Made by a program: the position numbers and the translations under genes | The notes under the pieces: model-generated | Seen by the model: only the letters and a program-made list of their open reading frames with translations | The model's database searches: none | What the model was told of the DNA's origin: nothing | DNA from: Hamiltosporidium magnivora | Lineage: Eukaryota; Microsporidia; Dubosqiidae | Direction of reading: 5' to 3' | DNA: 17,929 nucleotides | Assembly (NCBI GenBank): GCA_004325065.1 | Contig: PITI01000176.1 | Location: 1 to 17,929 of the forward strand | Shown here: positions 7,090 to 16,411 of the stretch, in pieces | How the letters are laid out: the number at the start of each line of letters is the position of its first letter | Numbering within the stretch: the stretch's first letter is position 1

Positions 7090-7395
7090 AATTTTTACTT
7101 GTCTCTCAAGTGCAATTTACTGATCGACATTGTACTCTATGTTGGCCTTGGAGGAAAATACTTATGCAAAATAAAGATGCTCTTTGAAAAGGAAATTAGA
7201 GAAAGAGGTGTGGTGATACAAAAGCCCACAAATAAATCGATAGTAAATTTAAATTACCATATAAATTGAATAGCGCAAAATGCTAAATCTAATATTCCGA
7301 TTACAAAAACTAACGCGGATTACATTTCTTTGTGGCGTAGGCTTACGCTAACGAGGCGATACACAGTTAAATACTGTGATTCGTTAGTGCTTTAA
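7090..7395 (+). pseudogene. Unidentified protein-like frame broken by one TGA
   Basis: A single frame runs from just after TAG (7087-7089) to TAA (7393-7395), interrupted only by TGA at 7267-7269. The first half contains GLGGKYLCKIKMLFEKEIRE followed by RGVVIQKPTNKS. The second contains NIPITKTNADYISLWRRLTL then TRRYTVKYCDSLVL. A frame of 102 codons with one stop is unusual for this local composition. No start codon or CCC motif is seen and no family is recognised. A decayed gene or element is the simplest reading. Its 3' part coincides with the stem-loop at 7346-7389. Confidence 0.3.
7346..7389. other. Two-tier stem-loop candidate
   Basis: The outer arms CGCTAACGA (7346-7354) and TCGTTAGTG (7381-7389) pair over nine positions with one G-U. 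Inside, CACAGT (7362-7367) pairs with ACTGTG (7373-7378) around a five-base loop. An overlapping alternative hairpin, GCGTA-GGCT-TACGC, lies at 7335-7348. Local GC content is higher than nearby. It could be a structured RNA or a transposon end, or the fold could be incidental to the frame it overlaps. Confidence 0.35.
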
Positions 7396-7483
7396 ACATA
7401 AAAAGACAATTTTCTAAATTAGTAGTTAAAAGGACTGTAAGTCGATAAAATACTCTTTTCAAAAGAGAAATTCTCAGAAGAAC

Positions 7484-7720
7484 ATGCGAAAATTTAATTT
7501 AAAATCAAGCGGTATATATGATCTGGCTGCGAGTATAGGGGAAAAAACGTGTCGTCGAATTTATACTGAAAAAATCACGATTTATGAAAGTCATGAAGAT
7601 TTGGAAATTAAATTGATGTTTGTGTATTCCGAAGTCATTTTTATTGTGGGTTTATGGATCAAAAGAATCCGTGCATATAGAAATTGTGCTGAAATTCTAC
7701 GTTTTTGGTCTTCAATTTGA
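7484..7720 (+). CDS. Hypothetical 78-residue ORF, doubtful
   Basis: An ATG-started frame with balanced composition (residues include AASIGEKTCRRIYTEK and VGLWIKRIRAYRNCAEI), but with no CCC motif, signal peptide or recognised domain. It follows the broken frame at 7090-7395 on the same strand in a different register, so both may be pieces of one decayed gene. The length is near what chance can give in a gene-poor 5-kb stretch. Confidence 0.2.
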   Translation: MRKFNLKSSGIYDLAASIGEKTCRRIYTEKITIYESHEDLEIKLMFVYSEVIFIVGLWIKRIRAYRNCAEILRFWSSI

Positions 7721-8520
7721 AACAGAAAAAACTTAATTCCTGTATTCTGAGTATCTAGTTCGAAATTTAACAGATATTTCTAAGATAATTTTTTCTATAT
7801 TTGCTGATCTTGTGAATTTTTAATTTTTTTCTAATATAAAAGATGCTTGACTCATATATAATTATATTTTTTTCGATAAACCTGCAATTTTCTTCAAATA
7901 TTCTATATGATTTGAAAATAATTTGTTTTGAGGGTGCGCTTCGAGGCAATCAGTCATCTATTCGAATTACATATTTGATCACTAAGGCCTTATTATCAAT
8001 AGGTTCGAAATATGGTTCATTCGGTTGTTTCCAAATCTTAAGGTATCAAATGCAACGAAAGTAACAAAATCAGCAACTAGAAGATAAAAAGCTACAAAAT
8101 TTTTCTAAATCACTTGAATCATTTTTTTTTACAAAATAGACGACAAGGTGTACAGGTATACCAAATTTATGTATAAATGAAGATCAATATAAAAGCTTAA
8201 ATTTTCGAGAAATAGTGGTGAAACTCTCATCTCATAGATCATGTTTAGTTGCTCACATATGCGAAAGTGCCGGCTTTTATTGACTCGATCAAAATTCTAT
8301 TAACAAATAAATTAAGACTTTAAATTAATATATCAGATTTTAGTGAAAGATCTTTCATAAAGCTGAAAAACGAATTCGGCAAAATGACTTTGATATTTTT
8401 TTACTTATGTTCTGTATGAATCTATCTTAAACAAACATGTGCAAAATCCACAAAAATCGGTAATCTATTCAAATACTCATTCACGCAAAACATACAATAT
8501 TACATAATACATTAAAAGCT

Positions 8521-8781
8521 TTATAGGGGGACATAAATGTGTTTCTGCAACACATGAATGTCTTCATTGCAATCAAACCAAGCATTCGGATATATAAGAA
8601 GAAACGAGCACACATGTTTCATACTTTGAAAATCAGCTGGTTTATTTGAAAGTCTGAGTCTTCCTATGTATTTAAGATTTAATAGAATAGCAAAAAAAAC
8701 ATAACACTTGTTGGTTTTATAGATATAGTGAAAATTTTGTTCATGAATTAGAACAAAAAATAATTTTTCTTTGATAACCAC
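8521..8781 (-). pseudogene. Unidentified open frame, possible relic
   Basis: A minus-strand frame of 86 codons whose only upstream start option is GTG. The carboxy-terminal half is protein-like (LRLSNKPADFQSMKHVCSF and YPNAWFDCNEDIHVL), whereas the amino-terminal part looks like AT-rich noise. No family is recognised and there is no CCC motif. Confidence 0.2.
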
Positions 8782-11163
8782 GCAATAGGATATAATTTTA
8801 CTAAAAGCTCATATGCAACTTTTTACATATATCTTTAACCATGATTATATAAGGCGCGATCTTTTTGTAAGAAATATGTTGCATATTAGACGACCGTGTA
8901 ATGCAGATTGTCTATATTCAATTTGAATTGTAAAATACTTAGCTTCTGCTGAGTAAAAAGCCAAAGTATGCTTTTAAAACTCATAGATCGGTTGGAAATA
9001 TGTAAATAAATCTTTAAAGAAGAGTAGAAATAAAAATATCATAAAGTAATAAATTATTCTATCAAGTAAAACTAGGAATAGAAAAATCGGTAGGAACAAA
9101 AATTAATGGTAATAGATTTAGTAATTCAGTTGCAATAAATATAAACATAGAGATTGCATCAGAGACTTGGTAGATACAACGTTTTTAATAAATGCCAGAG
9201 GTTTCTAAAAAAAGTATAATGGTAAAAAATAAGATTCATGAAATTAGATTTATTTCAGATATTTAAAGAAAAATATTCTTGGCTTGTTGATAAAATGTAA
9301 TGTGGTTCATGTCTATATCGAAAGCTAAATTATACATTTTATGTTTATTTCAAGTATTTTAAATATACATAACTACAAGTTTTAGCAGCGATAAAATAAT
9401 CACATTGTACGAGAAATTCTCAAAAAATGATGCACTGAAATAAGTGTATTTGTCTACATTGTAACTTGTATTCAAACAGAAATTTATAAAAAATATTTTA
9501 GTTCTCAATGTGATAAAAAAGCAAGTAATAACTAAATTTGTTATTATTGTAAAAAATAACAGAAAATTTTTTAAGCTTAAAGACACAGAAGTTTACCTAT
9601 GAATTAGTGCTTAATCTGTCACTTATGGAGGTAGAGTAAAAACAATGGCTTATACCATAAGTTGTATCTTCTTTTAAAAAAAAATACACTAAAATATTTC
9701 GTATAAAGCTTCATTAAGAAGAGCAGAAAATAACCATATCAAAAAACATCTACTTTCAGTGAGTGTGTAAAATTTGTGTGTTAATTATTGGCATGTCGGT
9801 TAGTCATAAATCACCGAGAATCTTTAGCTCAATCTTTTATAATCCTGTGTTGAAATAGACTAAAAGAATAAATCGAAATATAAAGGAAGTCTAAAAAACC
9901 AATGATTGAGCACATAAATCGGATCATGCATATGAAGAAAAAGTAAGAGATTTTGGCTGAAAGAGTCAAAAACGTTATTTTGAAAAGCGTTTGCACATTA
10001 AACCAGCCTATCCATATAAGAAGAATAGATTTGAGTAATACTAGACGTTATCAGATGATAGAATACGTCAAACTTTATCTGTTCTTTCTCAACACCACTA
10101 GTATAAACAGACTGAAATAAATATGTAAATAAAATCATGAAAACTATAACAATGATAGTATATACAGTTCATACTAATCAAAAGGCGGTTATAATCATTA
10201 AAAATACTCGAAGAAATAAAAAGTCAAAATAATAGCAGCGCAAAGTTAAAAAATAACTTTCATAGGTTTTTTTTCAGTGTCTAAATATGGGAAAAAATCA
10301 TATGATATTCTACTTTCGAAAATGAGATAAATAACCTTTAAAATATAGCAAGACAATCGAAACTTTAATTGTAGAAAAAAGAGTTAAGATACTAAGTTTA
10401 TAATTTTTAAAAGTAAATTATGTTTAAATAAATGTAGAGAAGATTTAAAAAAATTAAATCAAGTAAAATGTCTTAATTAAAAGTTTAACTTGTAATAAAT
10501 TGCAATGACAAAAATTTTGCAAAAAGAAACATTTTGACATGAATGTTGACAAAAAGTGCCACTATATTTAAATATAGCTTATAACCAAAAATTTTTTATG
10601 AATGTGAAAAGTTGATATACTATTTTATCCAGAAATAATCTAATATTCTGCCATGCATATGATATACTTAAAAAATTAAATGATGCAGTGAACTATTTGC
10701 AGTGTAAACATGTCCGGGTTTTTTCGTCTAAATTTATAATATTACCTTATGATAAAATGAATTACATTCAATTTTATAAAACGAAGTTAAGAGTATATAC
10801 TTGGTTTATCTAGAAATATAAATTATATATAATATTTACCATTGTAATGAAATCGTACAAAAATATAGTAAAACTGTTATTTATATTAAGTACTGTAGCT
10901 GGTGTGCCCAAAAACATACGATTCCAGTAAAAATACCGAAGCGGCAGTGATTAAATACATATAAAATCAAGAAATTTATAAGTCTATGGAAAGAAACGAG
11001 GAATAAGTATATGCATATATGCTAAAGATTTAATCGAAACACAGTAGTTTTCTATTAATTTGTTTAAGACTAAATATTTAACAAATTCATTCTCAAAAAT
11101 AGAAAATTAAATAGAATTTATTGATTTTTAAACCGAACAGTTGAAAAAATAAAAAAAATAACT

Positions 11164-12888
11164 TTATACCAATTTCCTATATATTCCTTCGATTCCATCT
11201 TCCATAAATATTTTCGAAAGGTTTCTAGCATTTTTTTCATCATAAGTTTCTTTTGTGAAAAAATGGCATTTTTGCGAAGAAATACGTGTAAATTTTAATT
11301 GAATTAGAGGAACACCAGAATAGGAGAGTTCTATAAAAATTAGATTTTTAAAATTATTCAAATATGCAAAATCAATCAAGTTAATCCTTACGAAACTTAA
11401 ATTCAAGTATTTTAAAGAATTTAAAAACATACAATCCTTGCCCAATTGATAGAAACAACATTCACTGAACTCACATTCACAAATATCAAGTTCTTCTAAA
11501 ACTTTAAGTAATTTTAGTCTATTCAAATTATTTAAATTTAAAATACCGCTTCTATAAGAAATACTTTTCAATGTTGAATTACAAAGTAAGTTTATATTTG
11601 AAAGACTACATGAATATATTTTACGACCAAGAATCTGTAATTTTTCTAAATATTCTAAACCAGCAAAAATATCCAAATCTTCAAAAAATTTTACAACTGA
11701 GCCCATTAAATATAGTTTTTTAATATTCTTTGACATAAACACAAGATATTCTGTGGATTTTTTTGATTTCAAATCGCAGAATTGAAAAGATAATTTACTT
11801 AAGCTTTCTAATTTAAATATTTCTTTCAGTGTATTTTTACTGACAGATATATTTTTTAAAATTATTTCGTTCAGAGATTTATAATTATTAGTTATTTCAA
11901 GATTTAAAGTTTGTCTTTTGAAATAAGAATTATTCAAATGTAATATTTTGATTCCTTGTTTCTTGAACAAAAAAATAAAAAAATCATTGCTTAAAAAATC
12001 ATTGTTAATCGATAAATTTTCTAAATCTTTCATGTTTTTGATTGCTCTGAATATACATAGTTCGGTTTTTTTATTTGATTCATAGTCAAAAAGTTTTAAA
12101 GTCTGTAGGTATTTAAAATACCATAATGAATCCCAAAATTCCCTGCAAATTTCAAAATAAAAAAATGAGATTTCTAAATATAAAACATTCGGATGAAATT
12201 CTATTTTACACCACTCATAAATAAAATTCGTTGTTACAAAGCGTGAATTGAAAGAAAGTATTATTTTACGAATATTCGATTTTTGAAGGAATTCTATCCA
12301 CCATATAAAAGGCATTTCTATATTTTTAAATTCAATATATTCTAATTTTTCACTTAAACAAAAAATTTTTTGAAAATAATCAATATCTACATCTAAGGTA
12401 ATGTTGTCCAAAATCAAACCTTTGATCGTTTGTTTATTGAAAAAAATAAGAGTATCTCGATCAACAAAAAGTTTTCTTAGAGTAAAGAATTCTAGATTCA
12501 AATCGAAAACTTTATTAAGTTCAAAATAAATAATTTGTGACACTCCTAGTGGTTTAAAAACCATTAAAGATTTAAATGTATCAGTTAAATACTTCAAAAA
12601 ACCAAAATTTATATCGGTCGTTCTATACCTTAGGAAATTATAGAATATCAAAGATTTTATATTGATTTCATTCAATAGAATTTTCAAAATATCTAAAATT
12701 TTCGGACTTTTAAAGTGATACTCTAGAATACAGAATGCTTTATAATCATTTATCAATAGATTTTTATAAGGAATATGTTTATTGAAAAGCGAAGTATCGA
12801 AAATTTCATTTTTATTACTTAAAATAATTAGATTTTCATCACAGAAAACATGTTTCAACATCAAGATGTTTAAATAAGCAGAAATCAT
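11164..12888 (-). CDS. Leucine-rich-repeat protein, LRR-bearing downstream frame
   Basis: The 574-codon frame is dominated by irregular LRR units of roughly 23-28 residues. Examples are LENLSINNDFLS, IKILHLNNSYF, LSKLSFQFCDL, IKKLYLMGSVV, LEKLQILGRKI, LEELDICECEF and LKYLNLSFVRI, with N/C at the conserved position in several. Repeats span about residues 230-530; the amino-terminal part has looser Leu/Ile-rich strands, and the last 45 residues are charged (KNARNLSKIFMEDGIEG). Its first ATG (12888) lies inside the upstream frame (12839-13522), just after an eight-base A run. I read the two as one gene separated by a one-base shift; alone, this part would lack the signal peptide. LRR proteins of this kind form secreted, lineage-specific families in microsporidia and may face the host, but no target can be inferred. 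No CCC motif precedes 12888, which argues against an independent start. Confidence 0.8.
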   Translation of the reverse strand: MISAYLNILMLKHVFCDENLIILSNKNEIFDTSLFNKHIPYKNLLINDYKAFCILEYHFKSPKILDILKILLNEINIKSLIFYNFLRYRTTDINFGFLKYLTDTFKSLMVFKPLGVSQIIYFELNKVFDLNLEFFTLRKLFVDRDTLIFFNKQTIKGLILDNITLDVDIDYFQKIFCLSEKLEYIEFKNIEMPFIWWIEFLQKSNIRKIILSFNSRFVTTNFIYEWCKIEFHPNVLYLEISFFYFEICREFWDSLWYFKYLQTLKLFDYESNKKTELCIFRAIKNMKDLENLSINNDFLSNDFFIFLFKKQGIKILHLNNSYFKRQTLNLEITNNYKSLNEIILKNISVSKNTLKEIFKLESLSKLSFQFCDLKSKKSTEYLVFMSKNIKKLYLMGSVVKFFEDLDIFAGLEYLEKLQILGRKIYSCSLSNINLLCNSTLKSISYRSGILNLNNLNRLKLLKVLEELDICECEFSECCFYQLGKDCMFLNSLKYLNLSFVRINLIDFAYLNNFKNLIFIELSYSGVPLIQLKFTRISSQKCHFFTKETYDEKNARNLSKIFMEDGIEGIYRKLV

Positions 12889-13522
12889 AGTTTTTTTTCA
12901 CAGACAATTCACTTTGAAAAAAAATATTCTTACAAAATACTTCTTCGATACGTACATCTGCCTTTGTTGAATCAACAAAATTTCCACTGGTGCATATTTT
13001 CATAAAGAATCTTTGTAAAAGCTGACACAAATTTTTATCCGCTGCTGCTTTAAGATATTTTAATACTATTAAAAGACTTTCAAAATGATTATAATTTACT
13101 GATTCAGGTATAGCCGAAATATCTTTAGTCATTCTTAGAATGTATTCCAATTCAAAATTACATTCGATTTTTCCACATTGATTTTTTGATGAATTTGAAT
13201 CAAAGAGACTTTTCAAGACTTCAAAACTTATAAAATTTGTATTTTCGTATGTGAATACATGATCTGAAAGTTCCATTGGCTTTTCATCAGAACTATATGA
13301 AATCACAAGTCTGTATATTACATCAGATCCTTCTAAATTTATATTAGGCTGCTGTGCTTCACGGTAAAATTTTATCTCAGAATTCGTTATTCTTTCGAAC
13401 CAATAAACAAATTTATTTGAGCTAATGAACTTTAAGAATATACATAGAGTAATTATGAGATTATAAATGTACGGAATTTGGCTTGAAGATTTCCTTCTTT
13501 TGAAAATAGCACAGACGTTCAT
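12839..13522 (-). CDS. Amino-terminal part of the LRR protein, signal peptide and possible BTB/SKP1-like region
   Basis: The 227-codon frame starts at ATG 13522. Residues about 17-35 (IYNLIITLCIFLKFISSN) form a hydrophobic signal peptide or anchor. Residues 85-180 have EVLKSLF, then FESLLIVLKYLKAAADKNLC and a following LLQRFFMKIC. That pattern resembles the helical part of BTB/SKP1 folds (bulky residue, LL-x-A-x-YL, then a hydrophobic helix), but this is only inference and odd for a secreted protein. The frame ends about 18 codons past an A8 run (forward T8 at 12891-12898); skipping one base there leads into the LRR frame. The start lacks a CCC motif. The breakpoint could be a real mutation, a sequencing error in the homopolymer, or slippage during expression. 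Confidence 0.7.
   Translation of the reverse strand: MNVCAIFKRRKSSSQIPYIYNLIITLCIFLKFISSNKFVYWFERITNSEIKFYREAQQPNINLEGSDVIYRLVISYSSDEKPMELSDHVFTYENTNFISFEVLKSLFDSNSSKNQCGKIECNFELEYILRMTKDISAIPESVNYNHFESLLIVLKYLKAAADKNLCQLLQRFFMKICTSGNFVDSTKADVRIEEVFCKNIFFQSELSVKKNYDFCLFKHLDVETCFL
12891..12898 (-). other. A8 homopolymer at the frame junction of the LRR gene
   Basis: The minus strand reads GTG-AAA-AAA-AAC-TAT in the upstream frame. Removing one A (seven instead of eight) reads through as GTG-AAA-AAA-ACT-ATG into the LRR frame. This is the only shift needed to join the two parts. Confidence 0.7.
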
Positions 13523-14199
13523 GGATGTTTCTTTGACTGAAATTATATAAATTAATTAGATTGTTATATATTCTATTTTTGATGAATTCTGATCAATGTA
13601 TTTTTAATATAATTTGTTTTCAAGGAAAAATGATTCTGAGTTTATACACAATAATTAATACTGCTGGTTTATTGAACACTAAATTTTATTATATCTACAC
13701 TTATATAATATGTTTTAAATATATAATTCAAAATACATAATTCTAATGAAATAGCTATTAAATATAGCGATATTGAATATATTTTAATTTAAATAAAACT
13801 CTTAATTAAATCAATTGTAATATGCTCAAATTCGAATATATTAAATCAAATTAGGCATTATTTACTTGTTAACTTTCCTAATCTTATATGCCAAATGAGA
13901 TTTTTAACGCTACAGAATAAACTTTGATTTTCAATGTATTATATCATGAAACCAAAAGAAGATTGAAAGGCAAGAAATATTATCATGGGTGTGTTCTGGG
14001 CAAATTAGGCTCTAAATTTGAAGGAATATATTTTTATCTAAGCTAAAACAAGATGTGATATGAATGAGCGCTATATGATCAGTCGAGCAAAGACAAAAGA
14101 ATAGATCATTTCAGAAAATACATACTTCGAGTAATATAAGAATAAAGTGTTTAAATTAGAAAAATCCGCATATATACAAGCCTCGGTAATCATTTAGTG
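13523..14199. other. Spacer between LRR gene and LINE copy 2
   Basis: About 680 bases, AT-rich. It must include the LRR gene promoter; no CCC motif stands before ATG 13522, only a CATCC sequence. No gene or RNA was seen. Confidence 0.5.
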
Positions 14200-14731
14200 C
14201 CCATTTTATTCAATTTCTTTCTAAATATAAGTGTTTTTATTATTCTATATATTTTCTATTACCTCTTTAGCCACATAAAATGGTCTTTAAAATCTTACTC
14301 TTCGTTTATATATGGGTTTGGTTCCTCTGTGTGGTTTCTTCATCTAAAATCAGAGGACTGTTGGTTTTTGTTTTTACACGGCAAACTCCATCTTCCCTTT
14401 TGTTTACTTTCTTTTTGGATTTTATTGATGTAATATCGACTCGGCTACTTCAATACCACTTAATGACGATCATTTCGGCCTTGTTTAAGATTCAAGCCCT
14501 CTTTATCGATCAAATTAAATCGTTTTGAATGTCTTCCTGAGTACCTTCAACTAAATCCTGGCCTCTTTATTTATGGGTATTTGCGATTTTTAAGGCATCT
14601 CATATGATATTACGTCACAATACCGTCTCAAGTCATTACATAAGGAATTGTCTGAACTCCATATTTATAAATAAAGCCCGAACTTTTGTAAAATAAGTCA
14701 TACATCCTAATCTTTCAGTTTCGATTGTTTA

Positions 14732-14809
14732 AAGTGAATCTTGAAAAGTACTTTTTACTTTAATGAGTCTTATATTATTTTTACTCTTGTCTAAAATAAA
14801 TATGTTGGA
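14732..14809 (-). other. PD-(D/E)XK-like nuclease remnant within LINE copy 2
   Basis: The frame reads SNIFILDKSKN, then IRLIKVKST, then FQDSL. From memory, intact relatives have PDIF or PDVF followed some 15 residues later by a LIEVG strand. Here the Asp is Asn and the Glu is Lys, so nuclease residues appear lost. The family comparison is recalled, not computed. Confidence 0.55.
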
Positions 14810-14972
14810 TCTTTATTCCAAATCCAGAAATCGATTTTTATTCTGGTGTCACATTTTACCTCCGCATGCTCGTTTTCAAGAATTTCTTGTTCCAGGGGCT
14901 TCTAACCGCTTTGAAGAACTAAACTCATATTTATTTAGCAGGAGAAAGTGCAAGCATTAAACCACTTCATTA

Positions 14973-15032
14973 TTCCGTCTGGATAGCCATGATTAGTATT
15001 TTCACCCATCTAGTCGATAAGATATCTACGGT
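14973..15032 (-). other. Degenerate zinc-binding motif within LINE copy 2
   Basis: The frame reads TVDILSTRWVK. Relatives, as I recall them, read TVDHLATxC at this place, with His and Cys as zinc ligands. Both ligands are replaced (Ile and Trp). A few residues downstream, in a second frame, NNEVV and CLHFLLLNKYEF continue the family pattern. Confidence 0.5.
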
Positions 15033-16386
15033 TTTACTAGAGCTGCTGATCTATTCCAAAAATGCATTTCTTTCCTGGGTATATCAAACACTGTTTCCTC
15101 ACATGACCTATTATTATCATTTTTCTGCCATATAGAAGAGTTACTAACATTTACAAGCTCATTTTCTTGCATTATTAACTTTGCATGTAGTTTAAGTTTT
15201 CCTATTTCGTCATATAGTTTTGCAAGTTGAGCTTCTTCTAAAATCTTCTTAGTGACTTCTCCTTCAAAATAATACTTTACTTTTAAGAAGCTTTTGATTA
15301 GTGCAAGCTAGGTTTTATTCTTATTTTCCAGCTTTAGGATTGCTGCCCGTCTAGTTGAAGTTTTTTTTCTTTTTTCTTGTCAATCCAAGGGTAGGAGAAG
15401 CATATGCTCGCTTCGCAAATCACCACTATGAAGAGCTCTCAAGTTCTGTTCTAAGGAGGTATCGACGATCTTTACATCACGGGCGAAGATGCATCTTATT
15501 CTTCGCACATTCGCACACAGTGCATCATCCAGCTTAGATAAATCGACCGGGTTAAGTCGAACTAAGCCCATGTGGTAGTTTTTCAACGATATTGCATGTT
15601 GAGTTATTGCAGAAAATAAATTATTTGCGTTTAATCTAGTGTGACGAACTCTTTCAAATCTTGACATAAGTTTGCTTAGTACTTCATCTAATGAGCTACG
15701 TATTGAATGACTTCTGCTATCTTCTACTATTTCCAAATATTTTTAAACACTAACACCTTCTAAAAGAGTAGTAGTATTTTCGCGACACGCATCATTTGTT
15801 GCTGACTTCTTTTTGTTGATATCTTGCTCAATTTTCTTTTAAAAATTTTTTGCCTAAGCTTTCTTAGACTCAATTAGAACTTTCAATAGCAAAGTGCTTA
15901 AGGTCATCAATAAACAAGAGATGATTAGTAGAGTGGGATTTAGCATCTCTTTGTATTATCACTTTTGTGTATTTTTCATTAAGCTTTCGGCTTAATGGAT
16001 TTATACACATTACAAAAAACGGTAATGATAGACTATCTCCCTGCAGAATCCCTCTGTAAATATTTTTGTTCATAATTTTTTCAGGCTCTAATGATATATA
16101 AATTTTTCATTTCGATATAATTCCTTCATGAATTTCGAATACAATTAGGTAAATTATGAAAATTGTTATATTGAGTCAAATATTCAGGATAGACAGAGTC
16201 TTATGTTTTTTAAAAAATCAGTATAGGTCGCTTTCAGATTATTTACATACTCTTTATTAAATTTAATATTCAATGGAGCCTGTTTTTTGGCTCATTGCAC
16301 CCTTTTGACGCTTCCATTCGGGTTTCTGCAAGTAATTCTTCTTTCTATTTCTCGTTTAATAAATTTATTTACACTCTTTGTCGTTA

Positions 16387-16411
16387 ACCTGTAGAGGTTA
16401 AACCTACAGGT
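16387..16411. repeat. Inverted repeat inside the RT relic
   Basis: ACCTGTAG (16387-16394) pairs with CTACAGGT (16404-16411), with a nested AGGTT/AACCT pairing possible in the middle. It lies in sequence that aligns to RT coding sequence, so it may be coincidental. Confidence 0.4.

Larger units (their letters stand above)
5878..11163. other. 5.3-kb gene-poor region
   Basis: No intact gene could be supported. It contains several stop-limited frames without a family match, listed separately (6704-6907 minus, 7090-7395 plus, 7484-7720 plus, 8521-8781 minus). The rest, notably 8800-11160, is AT-rich DNA with frequent stops in all frames and no recognisable RNA gene. Small frames at 7767-7949 (-), 7843-8064 (+) and 9359-9586 (-) are within chance expectation. 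Confidence 0.5.

Noticed and set aside
9359..9586. Minus-strand hydrophobic 75-codon frame
   Set aside because: It is Phe/Ile/Leu-rich as expected from AT-rich noise, with no start signal and no family resemblance.
14197..14960. Several plus-strand hydrophobic frames
   Set aside because: The minus strand here aligns in order with the LINE tail and nuclease region, so these are antisense shadows.
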